The notes below the pieces were generated by a model. The model was not told the DNA's origin. It saw only the letters and a list, made by a program, of their open reading frames with translations, and did not search any database. DNA of 54,295 nt, taken from Candidatus Saccharibacteria bacterium UBA5170 (GTDB lineage: Bacteria > Patescibacteriota > Saccharimonadia > Saccharimonadales > Saccharimonadaceae). Positions 47,530 to 54,295 of this stretch are shown in pieces. The position numbers and the translations under genes are program-made. Numbering within the stretch: the first letter of the stretch is position 1; every line of letters starts with the position of its first letter. The DNA lies in assembly GCA_002413425.1 (NCBI GenBank), contig DHWY01000003.1, positions 252,131 to 306,425 on the forward strand, written 5' to 3'.

Positions 47530-50500
47530 ATGGGGGTTCCATTAAAGCCATCTGATTATGTCCATTTGCATAATCATACGCATCACAGTGTACTCGACGG
47601 GTTAACAAAAATCCCCGACCTTATTCAAGCTGTAAAGGACATGGGCATGGAGGCGGTCGCCATTACTGACCACGGGACTATGTCGGGAGTCGTCGAATTT
47701 TACAAGGCCGCTAAAGGTGATGACGTTAAGCCGATTATTGGAATTGAGGCCTACGTTGCGACGAGGTCACGACATGATCGCGATCCACAAAAAGACAAAG
47801 CTCGGTATCATTTGATTATTTTGGCCATGAATAACGTCGGCTATCAAAACCTTATGATGTTGAGCTCACTGGCTAACCTCGAGGGTATGTATTACAAGCC
47901 CCGCATCGATCATGAACTGCTGGAGAAATACAACGAGGGACTAATCATTTTATCGGGCTGTGCAGGTGGTGAAGTGGGTGAGAGTCTACGGATGGACAAC
48001 TATGAAGAGGCAAAAAGAGTCGCGACGTGGTACAAGTCAATTTTTGGCGACCGCTATTATCTTGAAATGCAAGATCATGGTCACCCTGATCACCCTTCGT
48101 CATGGGACGTTCAAATAAAAATCAATTCGCAACTTGAACTATTATCAAAAGACCTCGATATACCAATGGTCGTAACAGGCGATGGTCACTATTTGTCACA
48201 TGACGACCAAGACGCGCACGAAATTTTGCTCTGTGTCGGTACGGGTGCGTTCCTGAGCGATGAGAAACGTATGAGTTTGAAAGATTTCGAACTTCATGTC
48301 GCCGACCCAAAAGAACTGATTGCGCGCTGGGGCAAGACCAATCCCGAAGCACTCGTTAATACTCGTCGTATCGCTGATCGCTGTGACGTCGAACTGGCTT
48401 TGGGCGGAATATTAATTCCAACTTTTCCAACTCCCGTCGGCGAGAGCGAGAAAACATATCTCCATATATTAGTGTATCGAGGGCTTGCCTGGCGTTATGG
48501 CGACATTGATCAGCCGCAAACCACCGAGCTATCGGTCGAAGAAGCAAAGACTCATATTCCAGAAGAGGTACTCGAACGGGCTGCTTACGAACTGTCAGTC
48601 GTGGACGGAATGGGTTTTAATGGCTATTTCTTGATTGTTCAGGACTTTATTATATGGGGTAAGAATCAAGGTATTATTTTCGGACCTGGTCGCGGTAGTG
48701 CCGCTGGATCAATTCTAGCGTATGCCTTGCGCATTACCGAACTTGATCCGCTTCAATACGACCTTCTGTTTGAACGTTTCTTGAATCCCGACCGTATTAG
48801 TATGCCTGACGTCGACATTGATATTCAGGATACCCGTCGCGACGAAGTCATTGCCTACTGTACGCAGAAGTACGGCGTGAACCGCGTCGCAAATATCGCC
48901 ACCTTTGGTAAAATGGCCGCGCGGGCGGCCGTGCGTGACGTCGCCCGAGTGCTACAGGTTCCTTACTCTGAAGCCGATCGTTTTTCGAAGATGATTCCGC
49001 CGCCCGTCCAAGGCCGCCAGATTCCTCTTAGGGTGAGTGTCAAAAAAGATCCCGACCTGAAGCACGAGTACGAGACAAACCCGACGGCAAAGATAGTCTT
49101 CGATTATGCAATGCGGCTTGAGGGCACAATTCGCTCACATGGAATTCATGCCGCAGGAGTGGTGATTGCTCCGGATGATATCGTTAAGTTCGCTCCCCTG
49201 GAGATGGCCCAAAAAGGAGTTATCGCAACCCAGTATCCAATGGGTCCGATTGAAGAGCTTGGGTTGCTCAAGATGGATTTCCTTGGTTTGTCTAACTTGA
49301 CGACAATTAATAACGCGCTTCGTATTATTAAAAAAGTCAACAAGGTTGACATCGACATTGATACCCTCGCGCTGGATGACACAGCAACCTATGAATTATT
49401 TCAACGTGGCGACACGACGGGTGTGTTTCAACTTGAGTCTGCCGGTATGAAGCGTTATCTGCGCGAGCTAAAACCCTCTACCTTTGAGGATATTATTGCC
49501 ATGGTGGCACTCTATCGTCCGGGGCCAATGCAGTTCATCGACAGCTTCATCAAGCGTAAGCATGGCCAAGAAGTGATATCGTACTTGCATCCAAAGTTTG
49601 AAAATGCCCTTAAAGAAACCTATGGTATTTTGGTCTACCAAGAGCAGTTTATGCAGATTTCAAAGGATTTTGCTGGCTTTACCGGCGGTCAGGCCGACAC
49701 GCTGCGCAAAGCGGTCGGTAAAAAGAATATCGATTTGATGCGTAAAGTAAAAGTTGATTTTGTCCAAGGGGCGATCAGCTTTAGCGGTGCCGATCCCAAA
49801 CTGGCTGAAAAATTCTGGGACCAGCTGGAAGAATTCGCTAATTACTGTTTTAATAAATCCCACGCGGCGTGTTACGGACTTATCTCGTACTGGACGGCCT
49901 ATCTGAAGGCCAATTATCCGGAGGCCTTTATGGCCGCCCTTATGACGAGCGATCGAGATGATATTGACCGCCTTGCCATTGAAATTGCCGAGTGCAAACA
50001 CTTGGGTATCACGGTGCTATCACCGGACGTCAACGAAGGTTTCGTTGAGTTTGCGGTTGTACCCGGCAAAAAGGAGATTCGTTTCGGCATGTCAGCTGTT
50101 AAGGGCGTTGGCGTGGCGGCGGTTGAAGAAATTTTACGTGCCCGTGAGAGCGGTAAATTCGTCAGCGTTGAAGATTTTGCCCGTCGCGTCAGTACGTCCA
50201 AGTTTAATAAAAAGGCGTGGGAATCTTTGATTAAGTCCGGTGGATTTGATACCTTGGGCGATCGATCGGATCTGTTATTCAATCTTGAAACCGTCCAAGC
50301 TTTCGCCAGCAAGCTCCAAAAAGAAACCCTCAGTGGCCAGACCGATCTATTCGGTGGGCTGAGTAATGTGGCCGCTATTCAGCCGTCGGTGGCTATGCAG
50401 CCGTCGCCCGTCAAGCACACCGATAAGGAACGTTTGACGTGGGAACGTGAACTGCTGGGGCTGTATATCAGCGCCCACCCGCTCGATAACTACGATGCGT

Positions 50501-51225
50501 ATTTTGAAGAACAGACTATTTCGCTCAATCAAGTGACACCAGAGGTTGACGGTAAAAAGGCGACGATCGGCGGTCTGATTTCGACCGTTCGCACAATTAT
50601 TACAAAAACTGGATCAAAAATGGCTTTTGTGGGCATCGAGGATAAATCTGGCGAAGGCGAAGTCATCGTCTTTCCGAATCTGTACGAGCAAATCGGTGCC
50701 AAGCTGGTGCAGGACGAGGTGATTCGCGCGACTGGCAAGATTAGCGCTCGTGACCGAGACGGTAATCTGGGAACCGAAGCCAAGATGATTGCCGATGATA
50801 TTCAATTTGTGACCGATCAAGAGCTGCGCGATTACGCATCGACAGGGCGAAAAATGGAAAAGCCAAAAATGAGCGCGAAGGTTAAAGCCATGCGAGTGGC
50901 GAGCGCAAAATCAACCAAATATAACAGTGTCAGTGTCCCCGCGAGCACGCCGCCATCTAAATCCGTCGCGACAATCCGTCCACGCCCGATGGCTGAAACG
51001 ACCCTTAAAAAGCTTTATGTTCATATTAAAGATCCCGATAATCACGATGCCTTATTGGCACTGAAGCAAGTCTGCAGTCAGTTCATCGGCCCGACTGATA
51101 TTGTCTTGGTCTTGGGTGCGACAAAAAAATCGGCTATCAAACTACCTTTCAGAGTCGAGGCAAACGATGAGCTTTTCGGCGCCTTAGTGAAGATTCTGGG
51201 TGAAGACGCCGTCGTTCTTAAATGA
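47530..51225 (+). CDS. dnaE: DNA polymerase III alpha subunit
   Basis: 1231-residue replicative polymerase of the DnaE1 type. The N-terminal PHP domain keeps metal-binding residues (H-L-H-N-H-T at 12-17, ITDHGTMSG). The polymerase palm has P-D-V-D-I-D-I with D427 and D429 as catalytic aspartates and FGPGRGSAAGS upstream. Fingers, helix-hairpin-helix and an OB-fold (IGGLISTVRTIITKTGSKMAF, around 1010-1030) follow. The C-terminal tail of about 80 residues has a Phe-poor end, so a beta-clamp motif is not obvious. No exonuclease domain is fused. Confidence 0.97.
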   Translation: MGVPLKPSDYVHLHNHTHHSVLDGLTKIPDLIQAVKDMGMEAVAITDHGTMSGVVEFYKAAKGDDVKPIIGIEAYVATRSRHDRDPQKDKARYHLIILAMNNVGYQNLMMLSSLANLEGMYYKPRIDHELLEKYNEGLIILSGCAGGEVGESLRMDNYEEAKRVATWYKSIFGDRYYLEMQDHGHPDHPSSWDVQIKINSQLELLSKDLDIPMVVTGDGHYLSHDDQDAHEILLCVGTGAFLSDEKRMSLKDFELHVADPKELIARWGKTNPEALVNTRRIADRCDVELALGGILIPTFPTPVGESEKTYLHILVYRGLAWRYGDIDQPQTTELSVEEAKTHIPEEVLERAAYELSVVDGMGFNGYFLIVQDFIIWGKNQGIIFGPGRGSAAGSILAYALRITELDPLQYDLLFERFLNPDRISMPDVDIDIQDTRRDEVIAYCTQKYGVNRVANIATFGKMAARAAVRDVARVLQVPYSEADRFSKMIPPPVQGRQIPLRVSVKKDPDLKHEYETNPTAKIVFDYAMRLEGTIRSHGIHAAGVVIAPDDIVKFAPLEMAQKGVIATQYPMGPIEELGLLKMDFLGLSNLTTINNALRIIKKVNKVDIDIDTLALDDTATYELFQRGDTTGVFQLESAGMKRYLRELKPSTFEDIIAMVALYRPGPMQFIDSFIKRKHGQEVISYLHPKFENALKETYGILVYQEQFMQISKDFAGFTGGQADTLRKAVGKKNIDLMRKVKVDFVQGAISFSGADPKLAEKFWDQLEEFANYCFNKSHAACYGLISYWTAYLKANYPEAFMAALMTSDRDDIDRLAIEIAECKHLGITVLSPDVNEGFVEFAVVPGKKEIRFGMSAVKGVGVAAVEEILRARESGKFVSVEDFARRVSTSKFNKKAWESLIKSGGFDTLGDRSDLLFNLETVQAFASKLQKETLSGQTDLFGGLSNVAAIQPSVAMQPSPVKHTDKERLTWERELLGLYISAHPLDNYDAYFEEQTISLNQVTPEVDGKKATIGGLISTVRTIITKTGSKMAFVGIEDKSGEGEVIVFPNLYEQIGAKLVQDEVIRATGKISARDRDGNLGTEAKMIADDIQFVTDQELRDYASTGRKMEKPKMSAKVKAMRVASAKSTKYNSVSVPASTPPSKSVATIRPRPMAETTLKKLYVHIKDPDNHDALLALKQVCSQFIGPTDIVLVLGATKKSAIKLPFRVEANDELFGALVKILGEDAVVLK

Positions 51226-51258
51226 CGTCACTGCTGGTAGTCGTTGACGATGTGAACA

Positions 51259-51287
51259 TTGACAAACTGTTTACGATATAGTAAAAT
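51259..51287 (+). promoter_or_regulatory. Near-consensus promoter of the frameshifted gene
   Basis: TTGACA (51259-51264), 17 bp, TAAAAT (51282-51287), the best -35/-10 pair on this side of the window. The leader of about 40 nt ends with AGAGG 8-9 nt before the ATG at 51334. Confidence 0.75.
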
Positions 51288-51333
51288 ATATATAACTCAG
51301 CACAACTCCATCTACACCAAAGAGGTTTTGAGT

Positions 51334-51707
51334 ATGAGCAACGTAGAGCCGATTGATGTCAACTTTATTAGCGTTATTCTCACCAAACGCGCTGAGTTCG
51401 ATTTCATTTTCGACTATTGTCGCACCAACCTTGATGCCTCCGATGCAGACGCCCAGGAGGTACTTCAACATCACAAAAAAGCTGATGGTACGTTTTTACC
51501 CAGCTTGTTGGCGGTGGAGTTTATCAAGGGTCGAAGGTGGTCGAAGAAATGCGCAATAAGGACATCTTCGTCGCCAGCCACGATACTCGTGACGATACGA
51601 TGATACGGCGAACAGATACGCCCGTAATGAAAGAGCCTGCGGTGATTAACTTCACACAGAAGCTCATCAGTGCGGGCTCTTTCATTGGGCTTAAGGTTTG
51701 TAATTGA
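51334..51707 (+). pseudogene. Small gene with an apparent -1 frameshift
   Basis: From ATG 51334 the frame codes MSNVEPIDVNFISVILTKRA and on to about VEFIKG, then turns into a Arg/Ser-rich string and stops at 51603. In the -1 frame a normal-looking protein continues from about 51540 (SKVVEEMRNKDIFVASHDTR ...) to TGA at 51705-51707. Joining the two gives about 124 residues. The crossover falls between a -1-frame stop near 51482 and 51603. A strong promoter and ribosome-binding site precede it. It could be a true mutation, a sequencing error, or less likely recoding. The family is unknown. The end overlaps trmH by 17 bp. Confidence 0.55.
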
Positions 51708-52182
51708 GGGCGTAGAGCGCAATGCCAGTGGCGACGCTGACGTTAAAGGACTCTTTTTGGCCGTTCATTGGAATTTCTATCAGGTCATCGCATTGATTGC
51801 GTAGGTCCGCCGCAATGCCTTCAACTTCTTCGCCAAGCAGCAGGACGATTTTTTCCGGGGCCGTGTAGTCGGTGAGCATGATCGAAGCTTTATCTTGCTC
51901 GAGGCCCACAACCCTGAACCCTTGGGCGCGCAGTGAGTCAAAGTCGGGCTGGGCTTGGTAGTCAAATGGTACCAACTGTTCGGCATCGAGCGCGGTTTTA
52001 TGGATTTGGGCGGTTAATTTATTGGCAATATGCGGTAATCGAGTGTCGTTTTTAATAGTTGGGTAGGGCGTGTAACCACTCAGGATAAGTTGGACAACGC
52101 CAAAGCCTTCGCAGGTTCGGAAAATTGACCCAACGTTGTGCGTTGATCGGATGTTATGAGCAATAACGATGATTTCGGGCAT
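51691..52182 (-). CDS. SpoU/TrmH-family RNA methyltransferase
   Basis: 163 residues from ATG 52182. The SPOUT-type SAM-binding knot is evident: an N-terminal N-I-R-S-T-H-N-V-G-S-I-F-R-T (9-22), and the C-terminal LLLGEEVEGI, I-E-I-P-M-N-G-Q-K-E-S-F-N-V-S-V-A-T-G-I (about 137-156). Members 2'-O-methylate tRNA or rRNA; the target cannot be told. No extra RNA-binding domain. Confidence 0.9.
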   Translation of the reverse strand: MPEIIVIAHNIRSTHNVGSIFRTCEGFGVVQLILSGYTPYPTIKNDTRLPHIANKLTAQIHKTALDAEQLVPFDYQAQPDFDSLRAQGFRVVGLEQDKASIMLTDYTAPEKIVLLLGEEVEGIAADLRNQCDDLIEIPMNGQKESFNVSVATGIALYALNYKP

Positions 52183-52273
52183 TACTAGTATCTTACCACG
52201 GCACAAGTCAGGCTTGTGATAGCAGCGCTTCAATGAACGAACTTCAGCTCTATAAAAAGGTTATGGTTTCTGC

Positions 52274-52279
52274 TATGAT
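52274..52279 (+). promoter_or_regulatory. -10 box (TATGAT) of the PilB-like gene
   Basis: TATGAT ends 8 nt before the ATG at 52288; no ribosome-binding site. Confidence 0.5.
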
Positions 52280-52287
52280 AAGCAGTA

Positions 52288-53910
52288 ATGGACGAAGATA
52301 AAATTCAGCAGAATCGTCGCGACCAAGACGAAAAAGCAACCCAGGAACGCGCGGCGATTTTAGGTATTTCTTATTTTGATGCACGGGAGGTTGAACAAAC
52401 GCTGCCGCTAGCAAATGATGTGTTGGATATATCGATTATGCACCAGAACCGAATCGTGCCGCTGGTTGCCGGTAGTGAAGCTGAAGAGTGGCGATTTGGC
52501 GTCACCACACAAACGCCGCAATCATTTATTCGCGAACTGACAAAAGACTACAACGACAAGGGCCATACCATTCACTTCTTCCTTATTAGCAACAGTTGCT
52601 ATAAAACTTTTATGAATCGCTATGACCCGCCCGTTAAGGTGGTCTATGACGATATTCAAATCGCAAAAGAAGGTGATAGTGATACGATTACACAAGTCAG
52701 TCAGACGCTTAATTCCGTCGGTAGTGATGAAGTCTTTGACTATTTGATCGATCAAGCCGATAAGCTCGGGGCGAGTGATATTCACATCGAAAACCAGCGT
52801 ACCTACATTCGCATACGCATGCGTATCGACGGTGCCTTACATCCAGTTGCTGATCTTGAATCTGATCGCTACCGTATTATTCTAGGTGCCCTGGCGTCTC
52901 GAGCTAATATATCAACCGCTGCCACTGAGCCACAGTCTGGTCACATGCAAAAAGAGATTACCCGCGACGGAGCCACGCACTTACTTAATCTCCGTGTCGA
53001 GACCGTGCCGACAATGTACGGTCAGGACGCCGTGCTCCGTCTGTTTAATTTTGACGAATCAATGCTCAATCTTGACCTACTGGGTATCGGCAAAGCGGAA
53101 CGAGCAGAAATCGACGAAGTTATCAGTCATCCTCGCGGCATGGTTCTGATGGTTGGTCCGACTGGAAGCGGCAAATCGACCACTTTGTATAGCATTATTA
53201 GCGCGCTTAATACTAGCGACCGAAAAATTCTTACCCTCGAAGACCCAATCGAATATGGTATTACTGGTGTTTCGCAAATTCCGGTTGATACCACGGGTGG
53301 CAAGAGTTTTGCAGATGGCCTTCGGGCAGTTTTGCGCCTAGACCCTGATGTGGTGATGATAGGCGAGATTCGAGATGCCGATACCGCTAAAACGGCAATC
53401 CAGGCATCTATCACCGGGCACCTGGTGCTGTCGAGTTTCCACGCTAATACTACCTCTGCGGCGTTTAGCCGTATGATCGACCTGATTGGGGTAAATCCTA
53501 TCTTTAGCTCGGCTATTCGTCTCGTCATAGCTCAGCGTCTTGTTCGCCGTTTGGATGATGCGACGAAAGAAGAGTACGAACCGGATGAGGCGACGCGGCG
53601 GTGGGTCCAGAATGCATTGAAAGATTTACCCGCCCACATCGAAAAGCCGAACTTGGACACGTTTATGTTGTGGAAGCCAGTCATAACCGAAACTTCTCCA
53701 TTCGGCTACAAGGGCCGCACGGTGATTATGGAGCAAATGGTTGTCGACGAGAGTGTTCAAAAGTTTCTCCGTGGAGATGTCGCCGAAATTCATACTGAAG
53801 TTATCGAAAAAGCCGCTCGGGCTGGTGGCATGGTGACCTTGCTTGAACGCGGCGTTTTGGCTGCACTGAGTGGCGAAACAACGCTCGATGAGGTGAATCG
53901 AGTTATTTAG
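52288..53910 (+). CDS. pilB: Type IV pilus/type II secretion assembly ATPase (PilB/GspE family)
   Basis: 540 residues. An N-terminal GSPII_E-like region (about 1-140) precedes the ATPase: G-A-S-D-I-H-I-E (about 163-170), Walker A G290-P-T-G-S-G-K-S-T298, the Asp box LTLEDPIEY, Walker B with M-I-G-E-I-R-D, and the His box TGHLVLSSFHAN. It powers pilin polymerisation from the cytoplasmic side. Other pilus genes are presumably outside the window. The zinc-binding Cys pairs of many GspE proteins are absent. Confidence 0.92.
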   Translation: MDEDKIQQNRRDQDEKATQERAAILGISYFDAREVEQTLPLANDVLDISIMHQNRIVPLVAGSEAEEWRFGVTTQTPQSFIRELTKDYNDKGHTIHFFLISNSCYKTFMNRYDPPVKVVYDDIQIAKEGDSDTITQVSQTLNSVGSDEVFDYLIDQADKLGASDIHIENQRTYIRIRMRIDGALHPVADLESDRYRIILGALASRANISTAATEPQSGHMQKEITRDGATHLLNLRVETVPTMYGQDAVLRLFNFDESMLNLDLLGIGKAERAEIDEVISHPRGMVLMVGPTGSGKSTTLYSIISALNTSDRKILTLEDPIEYGITGVSQIPVDTTGGKSFADGLRAVLRLDPDVVMIGEIRDADTAKTAIQASITGHLVLSSFHANTTSAAFSRMIDLIGVNPIFSSAIRLVIAQRLVRRLDDATKEEYEPDEATRRWVQNALKDLPAHIEKPNLDTFMLWKPVITETSPFGYKGRTVIMEQMVVDESVQKFLRGDVAEIHTEVIEKAARAGGMVTLLERGVLAALSGETTLDEVNRVI

Positions 53911-53944
53911 GATAGTCACCCTTTCAAAACTCCCACTACTGTGG

Positions 53945-53950
53945 TATAGT
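53945..53950 (+). promoter_or_regulatory. -10 box (TATAGT) of rplS
   Basis: TATAGT with a weak -35 (TTTCAA, 53922-53927, 17-bp spacing). The leader of about 35 nt includes AAGGTGAG just before the ATG. Confidence 0.5.
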
Positions 53951-53990
53951 TAATAATCGATTGTATATATAAATGATAAGGTGAGAAAAA

Positions 53991-54295
53991 ATGAGTTTTG
54001 AACTGATCAAAAAAGTGAATGAAGCCCAGAAAAAAGCGAGCGTTGTTGACGTTCGTAGCGGTGATACCGTTCGAGTAAGCCAGAAGATTAGAGAAGGCGC
54101 CAAGGAACGTATCCAGATTTTCGAGGGTGTCGTGATTCGTACCGACCGTCGGGCTTCCCACACCTCGCGTATTACGGTTCGCAAAATTGCGAGTGGCGTT
54201 GGCGTTGAAAAGAGCTTCTTGCTTCACAGTCCATTGGTTGAAAAAGTTGAAGTCGTTCGTCGTGCGAAAGTTCGTCGCAACTATCTTTCATTCCT
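53991..54295 (+). CDS. rplS: Ribosomal protein bL19, 5' part
   Basis: 101 codons run off the window end. The reading F-x-x-G-D-T-V-R-V, E-G-A-K-E-R-I-Q-I-F-E-G-V-V-I, and R-I-T-V-R-K-I-A-S-G-V-G-V-E-K-S-F-L-L-H-S-P-L-V identify bL19, which bridges the subunits near the A site. The end fits KVRRNYLSF. Only the last few residues should be missing. Confidence 0.93.
   Translation, partial: MSFELIKKVNEAQKKASVVDVRSGDTVRVSQKIREGAKERIQIFEGVVIRTDRRASHTSRITVRKIASGVGVEKSFLLHSPLVEKVEVVRRAKVRRNYLSF

Noticed and set aside
51520..51560. Programmed -1 frameshifting site
   Set aside because: No X-XXY-YYZ heptamer is in the right phase, and the 12-bp inverted repeat is too far downstream to act as a stimulator. 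A plain frameshift is more likely.
51626..51686. Terminator for the SpoU methyltransferase gene on the minus strand
   Set aside because: The 12-bp stem is strong, but neither strand has a T-run after it and the loop is about 37 nt, so I left it as an unexplained inverted repeat.
1..54295. UGA read as glycine (as in Gracilibacteria/Absconditabacteria)
   Set aside because: Many genes end at UGA exactly at family length and at tight ATGA junctions (for example rnc, pheS, tktN), so UGA is a normal stop.
1..54295. CRISPR array, transposase or integrase genes
   Set aside because: No regularly spaced repeats and no DDE, HUH or tyrosine/serine recombinase motifs were seen in any frame I read.

Overview
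The window reads as chromosomal DNA of a Patescibacteria (CPR) bacterium, most likely Candidatus Saccharibacteria (TM7). The signs are very compact gene packing, many small membrane proteins without recognisable families, a split transketolase, GatCAB next to a GatCAB-type tRNA-Gln, and moderate GC. UGA is used as an ordinary stop throughout, which argues against the UGA-glycine lineages. The lineage is inferred from gene content; there is no rRNA in the window.

Layout. 1-8.1 kb: end of murF, leuS with a Nudix domain inside its editing domain, then a translation/RNA block (rpmF, nusB, a Nudix hydrolase, rnc, rpsP, khpA-like, trmD). 8.2-9.3 kb: two small membrane proteins. 9.34-11.6 kb: an accessory island at a tRNA-Gln gene, with tRNA fragments, repeated tRNA 3' ends, a highly structured segment of about 550 nt ending in a complete type III hammerhead ribozyme, a deoxyribosyltransferase-like gene, a 37-bp direct repeat around a small antisense gene, and a 24-codon basic ORF with its own terminator. 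11.7-18.9 kb: an OtsA-OtsB trehalose fusion, pcm, PAP2, RmuC, an aquaporin and unknown membrane proteins. 19-28.8 kb: pheST, FKBP, trxB, a PLD-type protein, ppa, an IMPase-like gene, a YfiH-like gene and rsh. 28.9-36.9 kb: a carbon-metabolism run (gap, rpiB, rpe, split transketolase, class II aldolase, two PfkB kinases, a LOG-family protein). 37-46.5 kb: uvrB, a membrane serine protease, a DEAD-box helicase, gatC-gatA-(HEPN-like)-gatB and galU. 46.5-54.3 kb: three small envelope proteins, dnaE, a frameshifted small gene, a SpoU methyltransferase, a PilB/GspE ATPase and the start of rplS.

The genes fit a small fermentative cell. The non-oxidative pentose phosphate enzymes and aldolase interconvert sugar phosphates and GAPDH carries them into lower glycolysis. 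GatCAB makes Gln-tRNA(Gln) (or Asn-tRNA), and the tRNA-Gln here has the U1-A72 pair that bacterial GatCAB uses. GalU supplies UDP-glucose, a substrate for the trehalose synthase.

Two sequence-level themes stand out. First, at least a dozen genes have a TATAAT-like -10 box 6-11 nt before the start codon and no Shine-Dalgarno sequence, which predicts leaderless mRNAs. Second, the tRNA-Gln island holds a promoter, a 15-bp closing helix, several wobble-containing hairpins and a hammerhead ribozyme in one array, which looks like a self-processing large structured RNA I cannot assign to a known class.
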